A DNA stretch of 41,844 bases from JAUJNH01 sp038253125 (GTDB lineage: Bacteria > Actinomycetota > Acidimicrobiia > Acidimicrobiales > JAUJNH01), in contig JBBSHM010000012.1 of NCBI GenBank assembly GCA_038253125.1, positions 1 to 41,844 on the forward strand, read 5' to 3'. Positions 17,818 through 25,794 of this stretch are shown one piece after another (positions within the stretch are counted from its first letter, which is position 1; each line of letters begins with the position of its first letter). The translations under genes and the position numbers were made by a program. Below the pieces are notes generated by a model. It was not told the DNA's origin. It did no database searches and saw only the letters and a list, made by a program, of their open reading frames with translations.

Positions 17818-18408
17818 CTAGAGCATGCCCTTGGTGGACGGAAGGTCATCGCCGTCGATCCGCACCGCCGCCCGCAGGCATCTGGAGACGCCTTTGAACG
17901 CCGCCTCGACCACGTGGTGGGTGTTGTCGCCCCGGCGCTTGGTGACGTGCAGGGTGATGCCGGCGGCGGTGGCGAATGACTGCCAGAAGTGGCCGGCCAT
18001 CTCGGGGTTGAAGGGCGGGGTGCCGAGCGGCAGCACCTCGGCGAATCGCACGTCCCATAACGAGAACGGACGGCCAGACAGGTCAAGGGCCACCTCGATC
18101 AGAGCCTCGTCGAGCGGGAACAGACCGCTCGCGAACCGGGCCACCCCGGCCTTGTCGCCCAGGGCCTGGCGGAACGCCTCACCCAGGGCGATGCCGGTGT
18201 CCTCGACGGTGTGGTGGCCGTCGACGTGAAGGTCGCCGACCGCCTCGACTGACAGGCCGAAACCGCCGTGGCGGCCCAGCTGGTCGAGCATGTGGTCGAA
18301 GAACGGCAGACCGGTTGAGACCGTGACCGGGCCTCCGCCCAGGTCGAGCGAGACGGCGATCCTGGTCTCCTTGGTCGTCCGGCTGACGCTGGCGAACCGG
18401 GCTAGCAA
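17818..18408 (-). CDS. hisB: Imidazoleglycerol-phosphate dehydratase
   Basis: Manganese-dependent dehydration of IGP to imidazole acetol phosphate. The 196 residues are the single IGPD domain without the phosphatase part of enterobacterial HisB. Metal-binding His clusters are FFDHMLDQLGRHGGF, DGHHTVEDTGIALG and RRGDNTHHVVEAAFK. The start is the TTG at 18408: a strong GGAGGAGG lies just upstream, there is no ATG or GTG near the N-terminus, and the resulting LLARFASVSRTTKETRIAVS is a normal IGPD beginning. The TTG overlaps the hisC stop by 7 nt. The frame extends to 18762 within hisC but is not coding there. Confidence 0.95.
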   Translation of the reverse strand: MLARFASVSRTTKETRIAVSLDLGGGPVTVSTGLPFFDHMLDQLGRHGGFGLSVEAVGDLHVDGHHTVEDTGIALGEAFRQALGDKAGVARFASGLFPLDEALIEVALDLSGRPFSLWDVRFAEVLPLGTPPFNPEMAGHFWQSFATAAGITLHVTKRRGDNTHHVVEAAFKGVSRCLRAAVRIDGDDLPSTKGML

Positions 18409-19469
18409 AGGACCTCCTCCAGAGCGCCGAGAAACGCGTCGTTCTCCTCGGGGGTGCCGACGGTGACCCGCAGGCAGCCGTGCAAGCGGGGCCACGAGGA
18501 GCAGTCCCGCACCAGCACCGAGCGCTCCACCAGGGCGCGCCACACGTCGCCGCCGGCACGGCCCCGGGGCCGGAACAGCAGGAAGTTGGCGTCGGAGGGC
18601 CAAGACTCGACCGGCAGGCGGGCCAGCGCTGCCGTCATCCGCTCGCGCTCGGCCACCAGCAGCGCCACGCGCTCCTCCATCTCGACGGAGAAGCGCAGCG
18701 CCAGCCGGCCGGCCGCCTGCTTCACGGCGTCGACGTGGTAGGGCAGCGCCGCCTTCTCCCACAGTGCGGCGACCACCGGCGCCGGGCCCAGCAGGTAGCC
18801 GAGGCGGACCCCGGCCATCGACCAGGTCTTTGAGTAGGTGCGGGTGACGACGAGGGGCACGCCGTCACCGATAATCCCGAGCGCCGACCACGAGGCGAAC
18901 TGGGCGTACGCCTCGTCCACCACCACCAGCCCGGGGGCCAGCGCCAGAACCTCCTCGACCAGGTCCTTCGGCTCCGTCCGGCCTGTTGGGTTGTTCGGCG
19001 AGCACAGAAACGTGACCGCAGGCGAGGCGGCGGCCAGCACTCTCTGGGCCTCGGCGGTCGACAGGGTGAAGTCGACGCCCCGCTGGCCCGTGGCCACGCC
19101 CGTGCCGGTCATGCGGGCGATGGTGCCGTGCATGGCGTAGGTGGGCTCGAACACCGCCGCCGTGCGCCCGGGGCCCCCGTAGGCCAGCAGCAGGCACTGC
19201 AGCACCTCGTTCGATCCGTTGGCCACGAAGACCTGGTCGGGCTGCACGCCGTGGAGCTGGGCCAGCTCAGCCCGCAGCGCCGTGCAGGAACGGTCCGGGT
19301 AGCGGTTCAGGGCCAGGGCGCCGACGGCCTCGGCCAGGCCGGCCACAAAGGCCGCAGGAGGGGCGAAGGGCGACTCGTTGGTGTTTAGGCGCACGTCCAC
19401 CTCGACCTGCGCCGAGTGGTAGCCGGCCATGACGCCGAGGTCGTCGCGCAGCGGCGGGAAGCCGCCCAT
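18402..19469 (-). CDS. hisC: Histidinol-phosphate aminotransferase
   Basis: PLP aminotransferase (class I/II) converting imidazole acetol phosphate to histidinol phosphate. From the ATG at 19469, 355 residues. Motifs: RLNTNESPF, YPDRSCTALRAELA, VANGSNEVLQ, EPTYAMH, CSPNNPTGR, VVVDEAYAQF and the Schiff-base Lys in TRTYSKTWSMAGVRLGYL. The start overlaps the hisD stop by one base (TGATG). An open frame runs back to 20018 inside hisD but is Gly/Arg-rich and not coding. Confidence 0.96.
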   Translation of the reverse strand: MGGFPPLRDDLGVMAGYHSAQVEVDVRLNTNESPFAPPAAFVAGLAEAVGALALNRYPDRSCTALRAELAQLHGVQPDQVFVANGSNEVLQCLLLAYGGPGRTAAVFEPTYAMHGTIARMTGTGVATGQRGVDFTLSTAEAQRVLAAASPAVTFLCSPNNPTGRTEPKDLVEEVLALAPGLVVVDEAYAQFASWSALGIIGDGVPLVVTRTYSKTWSMAGVRLGYLLGPAPVVAALWEKAALPYHVDAVKQAAGRLALRFSVEMEERVALLVAERERMTAALARLPVESWPSDANFLLFRPRGRAGGDVWRALVERSVLVRDCSSWPRLHGCLRVTVGTPEENDAFLGALEEVLC

Positions 19470-20779
19470 CAAGCGGACCTGCGGCCGCGCATCCGCACCG
19501 ACTGGGCGTGAGCGGCAAGGCCCTCGGCGTCGGCCAGGGCGGCGACGTGGGGAGCCAGGCGGCCGAACGCCGCCTGGTCGGCTGACACCACGTGGATCGT
19601 CTTGATGAAGTCGTCGACCCGCAGGGCCGAGGAGAAGCGGGCCGAGCCGTAGGTCGGCAGCACGTGCGACGGTCCGGCCACGTAGTCGCCCAGGCTGGCC
19701 GTGCCGTACATCCCGGTGAAGACGGCGCCGGCGTGGCGCACGAGCGGGAGCAGGGGCTCGGGGTCGGCCACCAGCAGCTCGAGGTGCTCGGGGGCGATGA
19801 GGTTGGCCACCGCCATGGCCTGCTCCGGGTCGCGGCACAGCACGGCGTAGCCGCCCTCGCCCAGCGTCGCTTCGATGTCGGCCCGTCGGGGCTGATCGGC
19901 CAGGAGGCGCTCGACGGCGTCGGCCACCGCCACCAGCGCCGCCTCGTCCCAGGTGACGAGCCAGGCCAGACCGTCCGGCCCGTGCTCGGCCTGCACGAGC
20001 ACGTCGATGGCGGCCCACTCCGGGTCGGTCGTGGCGTCGGCGATCACCACGACCTCGCTCGGCCCGGCAAAGGCGCTGGGCACGCCGACCCGCCCCTCCC
20101 CCGCCACCTCGCGCTTGGCCACGGCGACGTAGACGTTGCCGGGACCGACGATCACGTCGACCGCCGGGATGCTGTCGGTGCCGTAGGCCAGGGCGGCCAC
20201 GGCCTGAGCTCCGCCCACCCGGTACACCTCGTCGACCCCGGCCACCGCGCAGGCGGCGAGCGTCTCCACCGGGATGTGGCCGTCGGCGGCGGGGGGGCAG
20301 ACCACCACGACCTCGTCGACCCCGGCCACCGAGGCGGGCCCGGCGGTCATGAGCACGGTGCTCGGGTACTTGGCCTTGCCACCGGGGACGTAGCAGCCGG
20401 CCCGCTCTACCGGCCGCTGCAGCTCACGCAGCACCAGCCCGCGGTCCTCGGTGCGGGCGTCGCCCCGCAGCTGGTGGCGGTGGTGGTCGACGACGTTGGC
20501 CCACGCCACCTCGAGCGCCTGACGCAGCACCGCAGGCACCGCTTCGAGGGCTGACTTCAGCTCATCCGCCGGGACCCGGAGCGGGTCGGGCCGCACGCTG
20601 TCGAAGCGCTCGGTGAGGTCGATGAGGGCGGCGTCGCCCCGCACCCGCACATCGTCGAGGATGGCCCGCACGGCGGCCACCGGGGCGGCACCGCCGACCT
20701 CGGGGCGGGGCAGAAGCGAGCGCATGTCGTCGGGGGCGTCGCGCAGGTCAAGCCGGGTGAGCAGAGGTCGGTGTTGCAT
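19469..20779 (-). CDS. hisD: Histidinol dehydrogenase
   Basis: Zinc- and NAD-dependent oxidation of histidinol to histidine in two steps. The 436 residues show GCYVPGGKAKYPSTVLM, YRVGGAQAVAALAYGT, IVGPGNVYVAVAK, AGPSEVVVIAD, the zinc/substrate block VQAEHGPDG, LIAPEHLELL and GDYVAGPSHVLPT. It heads the his run: TAGGAT at 20795-20790 lies 10 nt before the ATG at 20779 with no Shine-Dalgarno. hisG and hisE are not nearby. Confidence 0.97.
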   Translation of the reverse strand: MQHRPLLTRLDLRDAPDDMRSLLPRPEVGGAAPVAAVRAILDDVRVRGDAALIDLTERFDSVRPDPLRVPADELKSALEAVPAVLRQALEVAWANVVDHHRHQLRGDARTEDRGLVLRELQRPVERAGCYVPGGKAKYPSTVLMTAGPASVAGVDEVVVVCPPAADGHIPVETLAACAVAGVDEVYRVGGAQAVAALAYGTDSIPAVDVIVGPGNVYVAVAKREVAGEGRVGVPSAFAGPSEVVVIADATTDPEWAAIDVLVQAEHGPDGLAWLVTWDEAALVAVADAVERLLADQPRRADIEATLGEGGYAVLCRDPEQAMAVANLIAPEHLELLVADPEPLLPLVRHAGAVFTGMYGTASLGDYVAGPSHVLPTYGSARFSSALRVDDFIKTIHVVSADQAAFGRLAPHVAALADAEGLAAHAQSVRMRGRRSA

Positions 20780-20795
20780 GGTCGGGGCGATCCTA
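20780..20795 (-). promoter_or_regulatory. hisD -10 element, near-leaderless
   Basis: TAGGAT (20795-20790 on the minus strand) ends 10 nt before the hisD ATG, so the 5' leader would be only a few bases. No T-box, attenuator or His-codon leader peptide fits in the 54 bp to the divergent gene. Confidence 0.5.
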
Positions 20796-20833
20796 CCGGC
20801 GGCCCTCCCGCTGTTCTGCCAGCATTCGGGCCT

Positions 20834-21025
20834 GTGCCCGAGGTCCCTTCACCCGCCGTGCTGACCAGCATCGCCGCCACCCTCGACGACCTGCGGACGA
20901 GGCTGGCCGAGACGGCCGAGGCCTTCGCCGGGGTCGGCGACGAGTACCGCTCGGCTGAGCTTTACGAGGTGGAACGCCACCTGCTGCAGGCCACCCGCCG
21001 GATGACCAGGCTCCTTCGCCCCTGA
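20834..21025 (+). CDS. Small helical protein of unknown function
   Basis: A 63-residue ORF from GTG 20834 (or 55 residues from GTG 20858). After a short Pro-containing start it is one long amphipathic helix pair: VLTSIAATLDDLRTRLAETA and AELYEVERHLLQATRRMTRL. It diverges from hisD. Its TGA stop is the first codon of the flank of the palindromic repeat at 21038. I do not recognise a family; the regular heptad-like composition and position argue that it is real. Confidence 0.6.
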   Translation: MPEVPSPAVLTSIAATLDDLRTRLAETAEAFAGVGDEYRSAELYEVERHLLQATRRMTRLLRP

Positions 21026-21037
21026 CCCCCTGGGTTT

Positions 21038-21081
21038 CTGTCGGGAGTACCTGTCGCTGGGCGAAGGGCTACTCCCGACAG
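21038..21081. repeat. 44-bp palindromic repeat, copy 2
   Basis: Arms CTGTCGGGAG (21038-21047) and CTCCCGACAG (21072-21081) match copy 1 at 4284-4327 exactly. The flanks are also symmetric: TGACCCCC at 21023-21030 on the plus strand and on the minus strand at 21095-21088. Each of these contains the stop codon of one of the two convergent genes, so the whole 21023-21095 stretch is a larger imperfect palindrome bounded by stop codons. Confidence 0.75.
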
Positions 21082-21092
21082 TACGGCGGGGG

Positions 21093-21653
21093 TCAGGGCT
21101 TGGCGGCGACGGCGCGGGCCTCGCCGCCAGCGGACACCACGGCGACATGACGGCCGGGGGCCAGGTCAGCGACCGCGGCCACGCCCTTCACCTTCGTGGC
21201 GGGCACCACCTTCACCGTGACAGTGGGACCGTCCGGCCGCTGGAGCGAGACGCTGTCGGCCGAGGCGGCCGTGACGGTGCCACGGTCGACCTGAACCGTC
21301 TCGAACTGACCCGGGCTCCCCTTCTTGGGCACGATCAGATCGGCGTGGACCGTCTTGAACAGGGGCCGGACGCCCTTCCGACGGGGCGGGATGCCGAGCT
21401 GGGTGCGGCAGTCCTTGACCGCCGCCCGCTTGTCACCGCCAGAATCGATCTTGGCCTTCACGCAGTCCTTCAGCTGCTGGCGCTTGGACGGGTCCATCGG
21501 CGCTGGCGCCGGGGGCGGCGGATCGGTCGCCAGCGACAGAGCGGCGCCCTGGATGTCATAGCCCGTCCCACCACCCGTGGCGGCGAGAGCGGTCCCCCCT
21601 AGGCCGAACAGGGCGGCGACGGCGACGGTGGATGCGATGATGCGCTTGTTCAT
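21093..21653 (-). CDS. Secreted protein of unknown function
   Basis: From ATG 21653, 186 residues beginning with a Sec signal peptide: MNKRIIAS, hydrophobic TVAVAALFGLGG, and a cleavage site after TALA. A Pro-rich stretch (DPPPPAPAPMDPSK) leads to a helical section with two Cys (LKDCVKAKIDSG and VKDCRTQLG), then a C-terminal beta domain (VQVDRGTVTAASADSVSLQR, VKVVPATKVKG, LAPGRHVAVVSAGG) resembling the DUF5666 type. Upstream ATGs at 21662 and beyond exist; 21653 gives the most typical signal. It is 46 bp downstream of nth and converges on the small helical gene. The role is unknown. Confidence 0.75.
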   Translation of the reverse strand: MNKRIIASTVAVAALFGLGGTALAATGGGTGYDIQGAALSLATDPPPPAPAPMDPSKRQQLKDCVKAKIDSGGDKRAAVKDCRTQLGIPPRRKGVRPLFKTVHADLIVPKKGSPGQFETVQVDRGTVTAASADSVSLQRPDGPTVTVKVVPATKVKGVAAVADLAPGRHVAVVSAGGEARAVAAKP

Positions 21654-21699
21654 GAGCGCCATGATGGCCCCCGCTGATGAGCGGCGGGCGTCGCCGCTG

Positions 21700-22395
21700 T
21701 TAGGGATCTGTGAGGGCCGGCCGCCGCTGGCGAGCCGGCATGACCGGCAACCGGGCCGACGGGCAGATGTCCTGGAGGACACAGGCGGGGCAGTCGGGGG
21801 TGCGAGCCTGGCACACCCGCCGGCCGTGCAGGATGAGGCGAAGGGAGAGCAGGCCCCGCTCGGTCGCCGGCACCATCGGGTTCAGGTCGGCCTCGACCTT
21901 GCCCGGGTCGTCGTTGACGGTCAGGCCCAACCGCTTCGACAAGCGCAGCACGTGGGTGTCCACGGCCAGGCCGGGCTTGGCGAAGCCGACGCTCAGCACG
22001 ACGTTCGCCGTCTTGCGGCCGACGCCGGGCAGGGTGACGAGATCGGCCATGCGGTCCGGCACCTCGCCGCCGAAGCGCTCCACTAGGGCTGAGGCCATGC
22101 CGATCAGGCTCCGGGACTTGGCCTGGAAGAACCCGGTGGGGAAGATGAGCCGCTGCAGCTCCTCCGGGTCGGCGGCGGCGAGCGACACCGGGTCGGGGTA
22201 GCGCTTGAACAGCGTCGGGGTGACCGAGTTGATGGTCCTGTCGGTGCTCTGGGCTGACAGCATCGTGGCGACGATCAGCTCGAACGGGCTGCGGTGGGCC
22301 AGCTCGCACAGCTCGGCGATGGCGCCCGGGTACTCCGAGGTGAGCCGACGGTTCACCTCGCGGGCCCGGCCAGCCGGTGTCCGGGGTCGGGCCAT
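21700..22395 (-). CDS. nth: Endonuclease III
   Basis: Base-excision DNA glycosylase/AP lyase for oxidised pyrimidines. The 231 residues carry VATMLSAQSTDRTIN, the helix-hairpin-helix LPGVGRKTANVVLS with the catalytic Lys, VDTHVLRLSKRLGL with the catalytic Asp, and the 4Fe-4S loop C-x6-C-x2-C-x5-C (CQARTPDCPACVLQDIC). The ATG at 22395 follows TAGGCT (22411-22406) by 10 nt. The longer in-frame extension to 22584 lies across mshD and is not coding. The ATG lies in CCATGG, a palindrome that also offers an ATG to mshD on the other strand. Confidence 0.96.
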   Translation of the reverse strand: MARPRTPAGRAREVNRRLTSEYPGAIAELCELAHRSPFELIVATMLSAQSTDRTINSVTPTLFKRYPDPVSLAAADPEELQRLIFPTGFFQAKSRSLIGMASALVERFGGEVPDRMADLVTLPGVGRKTANVVLSVGFAKPGLAVDTHVLRLSKRLGLTVNDDPGKVEADLNPMVPATERGLLSLRLILHGRRVCQARTPDCPACVLQDICPSARLPVMPARQRRPALTDP

Positions 22396-22417
22396 GGCGC
22401 GTGGCAGCCTACGGTTC
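22396..22417. promoter_or_regulatory. Compact divergent nth/mshD start region
   Basis: TAGGCT (22411-22406, minus) serves nth. On the plus strand TACGGT (22410-22415) overlaps it by two bases and ends only 2 nt before the mshD GTG at 22418, so either mshD uses another start or its promoter is elsewhere, for example within nth. Confidence 0.35.
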
Positions 22418-23359
22418 GTGCATCGGCTCGAGGTGAAGCGGCGGCTGGACGGCGACGAGGTCGGCGCCGTGCAGGTCCTCCTCGAGTCGGCCGCCCACCA
22501 CGACGGCCACGACGCCCTGGGCGAGCACCAGTGGCTCGATCTGGTCAGCGGCGGCCGGGCCGGCTTCGCCGGCATCGTCGCCACCCTGGCCGGCCACCCG
22601 CACCCGATCGGCTACGCCCAGGTCAGCCGGTCCGAGACCAAGGACGACGACTGGTCCCTCGAGCTCGTCATCGCCCCGCACCACCGCGAGGACGAGACCA
22701 TCGCCCAGGAGCTGGTGAGCGCGGCGCTGGAGATGGTTGGCGGCGAAGGCGGCGGCCGGGTGAACCTGTGGGTGCCGAAGCCCCAGCCGTGGCACGACCG
22801 GGTGGCAAGGGCCTGCGGACTGGAGCGGGGCCGTGAGCTGTACCAGATGCGCCGGTCACTGCCGACCGGGCTCGCCTTCAAGCTCGACTGGCGGCCCTTC
22901 GAGCCGGGGCGCGACGCGGCGGAGTGGCTGGAGGTCAACAACGCGGCGTTCGCCAACCACGCTGAGCAGGGCCAGTGGACCGAGTCGGTCCTGGCCGAGC
23001 GGGAGGCCCTCGAATGGTTCGACGCCTCAGGCTTCCTGGTGCACGAGGGTGACGGAGGCCGCCTCGACGGGTTCTGCTGGACCAAGGTCCACGGCGGCAA
23101 CGGTGGAGACGGCGGGCACAGCGGCCCAGCCACGGAGCCGCCGCTGGGGGAGATCTACGTGATCGGGGTGGCGCCCTGGGCCCAGGGGCGGGGTCTCGGA
23201 CGCCGTCTGGCCCTGGCCGCCCTCGACGTGCTGGCCGGCCGGGGCATCGGTGTCGCCATGCTCTACACCGACGCCGACAACGCCCCGGCCGTCAAGCTCT
23301 ACGTCGACCTGGGCTTCACCCTCGACCACGTCGACCGCGCCTACAACATCAACCTGTGA
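22418..23359 (+). CDS. mshD: Mycothiol synthase (two GNAT domains)
   Basis: Acetylates Cys-GlcN-Ins to finish mycothiol, the actinobacterial low-molecular-weight thiol. The 313 residues contain two acetyltransferase domains; the second is the more conserved, with EVNNAAFANHAEQGQWTESV, WFDASGFLVHEGD, GFCWTKVHGG, LGEIYVIGVAPWAQGRGLGR (acetyl-CoA pyrophosphate loop) and AMLYTDADNAPAVKLYVDLGF. GTG 22418 gives VHRLEVKRRLDGDEV, matching the usual MshD N-terminus; ATG 22394 is in frame but shares CATG with the nth start. The gene is strong evidence for an actinobacterial host. Confidence 0.9.
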   Translation: MHRLEVKRRLDGDEVGAVQVLLESAAHHDGHDALGEHQWLDLVSGGRAGFAGIVATLAGHPHPIGYAQVSRSETKDDDWSLELVIAPHHREDETIAQELVSAALEMVGGEGGGRVNLWVPKPQPWHDRVARACGLERGRELYQMRRSLPTGLAFKLDWRPFEPGRDAAEWLEVNNAAFANHAEQGQWTESVLAEREALEWFDASGFLVHEGDGGRLDGFCWTKVHGGNGGDGGHSGPATEPPLGEIYVIGVAPWAQGRGLGRRLALAALDVLAGRGIGVAMLYTDADNAPAVKLYVDLGFTLDHVDRAYNINL

Positions 23360-23410
23360 CCCTGTGGCCAGAGCCGATCACCCGATGTGCGGTGCTCGCC
23401 CGTCAGCGGC

Positions 23411-24190
23411 TCAGACACCGCCCGAGACGCCGAGGGCCGACCCGACGGCGAAGGTGACGCCGGCGGCGGCAGCGGCGACGGCGAGCTGGCGCAGCGAAGA
23501 GATGACGACGCTGCGGCCGGTGAAGCCGGCTAGGAGGGCGCCTATCAGGACGGCCGCCACGGTGCTGAGGACCACCGACGCGAGAACGGCGCCCGACCCC
23601 CGGCTGACGAGCCAGGGGACGAGCGGGATCAGGGCACCCAGGGTGAAGGACACGAAGCTGCTGCTCGCCGCGCCCAGCGGCGAGCCCAGCTGGCCGGGGT
23701 CGATGCCGAGCTCCTCCCGGGCATGGGTCTCGAGTGCGGTCACCGGGTCTACCGACAGCTGGGCGGCCACCTGGTCGGCGACCTTGGCGTCGACCCCGCG
23801 GCTGCGGTAGATGCCGGCCAGCTCGCGGCGCTCCATGTCGGGCCGCCGCTCCAGCTCGAGGCGCTCGACCTCAAGCTCACGCTCGAGCAGCTCGCGCTGG
23901 GCCTGGACCGAGATGTACTCGCCGGCCGCCATCGAGCAGGCGCCAGCGAGCAGGCCGGCCAGGCCGGCCAGGCGCACCACGCCGGGCGCCGGGTTGGCCC
24001 CCGCCACCCCGAGGATGAGGCTGACGTTGGATACCAGGCCGTCGCTGGCCCCGAAGATGGCGGCCCGGGCCGTGCCGCCCTTCACGTCCCGGTGGCTGTG
24101 GTCGTCGTGGGCCTCGCCGGCCGGCCCCGAGCCGGGCGCCCCCGCGGGCCGGTCCGGTCCCGGGCGCTGGAACAGCTCGGTGATGCCCAT
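23411..24190 (-). CDS. VIT1/CCC1-family membrane transporter
   Basis: Integral membrane protein of the vacuolar iron transporter family, which exports Fe2+ or Mn2+ in characterised members. The 259 residues start with a Pro/Gly-rich, His-containing cytosolic segment (HDDHSHRD). TM1 includes the signature AIFGASDGLVSNVSLILGVA, TM2 LLAGACSMAAGEYISVQAQR; a Glu-rich helical metal-binding region follows (about 96-165, LLERELEVERLELERRPDME); then three more hydrophobic segments to the C-terminus. TAGCCT (24202-24197) ends 6 nt before the ATG at 24190, giving a leaderless start. It converges on mshD with a 51-bp spacer where I see no hairpin. Metal specificity is not readable. Confidence 0.9.
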   Translation of the reverse strand: MGITELFQRPGPDRPAGAPGSGPAGEAHDDHSHRDVKGGTARAAIFGASDGLVSNVSLILGVAGANPAPGVVRLAGLAGLLAGACSMAAGEYISVQAQRELLERELEVERLELERRPDMERRELAGIYRSRGVDAKVADQVAAQLSVDPVTALETHAREELGIDPGQLGSPLGAASSSFVSFTLGALIPLVPWLVSRGSGAVLASVVLSTVAAVLIGALLAGFTGRSVVISSLRQLAVAAAAAGVTFAVGSALGVSGGV

Positions 24191-24275
24191 GGCTACAGGC
24201 TAGGCGGCGCCCGATCGGTTTCCGGGGCCTCACCCGGCGCCGTAGGAGAGCCGAACGGCCGTAACCTCGCCGCCC
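24191..24275. promoter_or_regulatory. Divergent promoters, VIT1-like transporter / rlmN
   Basis: An 85-bp spacer holding TAGCCT (24202-24197, minus; 6 nt to the transporter ATG) and TAACCT (24262-24267, plus; 8 nt to the rlmN GTG). Neither start has a Shine-Dalgarno. Confidence 0.5.
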
Positions 24276-25319
24276 GTGGGCAGCCGGTTCGACCTCGACG
24301 AGGCGGCTCTCGGAGCGCTGCTCGCCGACGAGCCGGCCTACCGGGTGCGCCAGCTGCGGCACGGCCTGCTCGAGGGGCGCGAGCCCCAGGACCTGACGGA
24401 CCTGCCAAAGGCGCTGCGGGCCCGCCTGGCCGACGAGCCTCAGCTGCGCCCCGGGCTGGCCCTGGTCCACGAGGCGGCCGCTGACGACGGTGGGACGCTC
24501 AGGTGGCTGTGGGAGCTGGCCGGCGGGTCACGGGTGGAGACGGTGCTCATGCACTACGCCGAGCGCACCACGGTGTGCGTGTCGAGCCAGGCCGGGTGCG
24601 CCATGGCCTGCTCGTTCTGCGCCACCGGCCAGCTCGGCTTTGAGCGCCACCTCAGCTCGGGCGAGATCGTCGAGCAGGTCGTGCGGGCCCGAGCCGCAGC
24701 GGCGGCGGGCGGAAGGCGCCTCGGCAACGTGGTGTTCATGGGCATGGGAGAGCCGTTGGTCAACCTGGACCGGGTCTGGTCCGCCGTCCACGTCCTCCAC
24801 GACGACCTCGGCATCTCGGCCCGCCACATCACGATCTCAACGGTGGGCGTGGTCCCGGGGATCGACCGGCTGGCGGCCGCCGACCTGCCCGTGAACCTGG
24901 CCGTCTCGCTGCACGCCGCCACCGACGAGCTGCGCAACGAGCTGGTGCCGCTCGGCCGGCGCTACCCGCTGGCCGTGCTGGTCGACTGCTGCGCCCGCTA
25001 CGTCGAGGCCACCGGCCGGAGGCTGTCCCTCGAGTGGGCGCTGATCGCCGGCACCAACGACACCCCGAGGCAGGCCGACGCACTGGCCGGGATCGCCCGC
25101 ACCCTGAGGGCGCACGTGAACCTCATCCCCCTCAACCCGACCCCGGGCTACCCGGCGAGCGGAACATCACCCGCCGCCGTACGGGCCTTTCGGGACCAGC
25201 TCGGGCAGCGCGGCGTGAACGCCACGATCCGCCGCAACCGGGGCACCGACATCGACGCCGCCTGCGGGCAGCTCCGGGCCTCGATGGCCGGATCCCCCGT
25301 CCAGGTGGGCCGGCGCTGA
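24276..25319 (+). CDS. rlmN: Dual-specificity RNA methyltransferase RlmN
   Basis: Radical-SAM enzyme that methylates C2 of A2503 in 23S rRNA and A37 of some tRNAs. The 347 residues have TTVCVSSQAGCAMACSFCAT with the CxxxCxxC cluster motif, GNVVFMGMGEPLVN, HITISTVGVVPGI, LAVSLHAATDELR, NLIPLNPTPG and the C-terminal catalytic Cys in RGTDIDAACGQL. The N-terminal helical domain (about 1-95) contains RVRQLRHGLLEG. The start is GTG at 24276, 8 nt after TAACCT. A membrane-protein gene follows 12 nt downstream. Confidence 0.96.
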   Translation: MGSRFDLDEAALGALLADEPAYRVRQLRHGLLEGREPQDLTDLPKALRARLADEPQLRPGLALVHEAAADDGGTLRWLWELAGGSRVETVLMHYAERTTVCVSSQAGCAMACSFCATGQLGFERHLSSGEIVEQVVRARAAAAAGGRRLGNVVFMGMGEPLVNLDRVWSAVHVLHDDLGISARHITISTVGVVPGIDRLAAADLPVNLAVSLHAATDELRNELVPLGRRYPLAVLVDCCARYVEATGRRLSLEWALIAGTNDTPRQADALAGIARTLRAHVNLIPLNPTPGYPASGTSPAAVRAFRDQLGQRGVNATIRRNRGTDIDAACGQLRASMAGSPVQVGRR

Positions 25320-25331
25320 CAGACTGCGCCC

Positions 25332-25772
25332 GTGGAGCGCCGCTTCTTCAACCCCTCTCAGCCCCAGACCATGCAGGGCGCGGTGTTCCTCCTGTACGCC
25401 AACGTCGTGGTGGCCCTGCTCTTCCGCAGCGGTGGGCAGGGCGACTTCGCCCTCGCCGCCTACTCCTTGACCCGGGGCAGCCTCAGCGTCAGCCTGGCCA
25501 CGCTCATCGGCAACCTCATCGCCATCGGCGTCGTGGTCGGCTCGGCGGCCGCCGCCTACCTGATCGCCAACGAGAAGCGGATCGGCTGGCGCATCGGCGT
25601 GGTCGTGGCCGCCGCGCCGCTGGTGGCCCTGGTCATCCTGCTCGTCATCGGCTACCCGCAGCGGCTCAGCCTGGCGAACCTGATCTCCATAAGCCTGCTC
25701 TTCGACATCGCCCTGATGGTGATGCTCGTGCACGACCAGACCCGCTCCTACGAGAAGGTCTGGTTCAAGTAG
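25332..25772 (+). CDS. Small integral membrane protein, unknown function
   Basis: 146 residues from GTG 25332, not assigned to a family. About four hydrophobic segments are visible: VFLLYANVVVALLF (near 18-31), TLIGNLIAIGVVVGSAAAAY (near 56-76), IGVVVAAAPLVALVILLVIG (near 87-107) and LISISLLFDIALMVMLV (near 115-132). The C-terminus is HDQTRSYEKVWFK. It begins 12 nt after rlmN; a CAGACT at 25320-25325 ends 6 nt before the GTG, so an independent leaderless start is also possible. The MaoC-type gene follows 22 nt on. Confidence 0.8.
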   Translation: MERRFFNPSQPQTMQGAVFLLYANVVVALLFRSGGQGDFALAAYSLTRGSLSVSLATLIGNLIAIGVVVGSAAAAYLIANEKRIGWRIGVVVAAAPLVALVILLVIGYPQRLSLANLISISLLFDIALMVMLVHDQTRSYEKVWFK

Positions 25773-25794
25773 CCGGCCCGGCTGCAGACCCGTC

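Noticed and set aside
18402..20018. Long N-terminal extension of hisC
   Set aside because: It overlaps hisD in another frame and is Arg/Gly/Ala-rich; HisC starts at the ATG 19469 that overlaps the hisD stop.
23360..23410. Terminator hairpin between mshD and the VIT1-like gene
   Set aside because: I found no inverted repeat with arms of six or more bases and no T-run in this 51-bp spacer.
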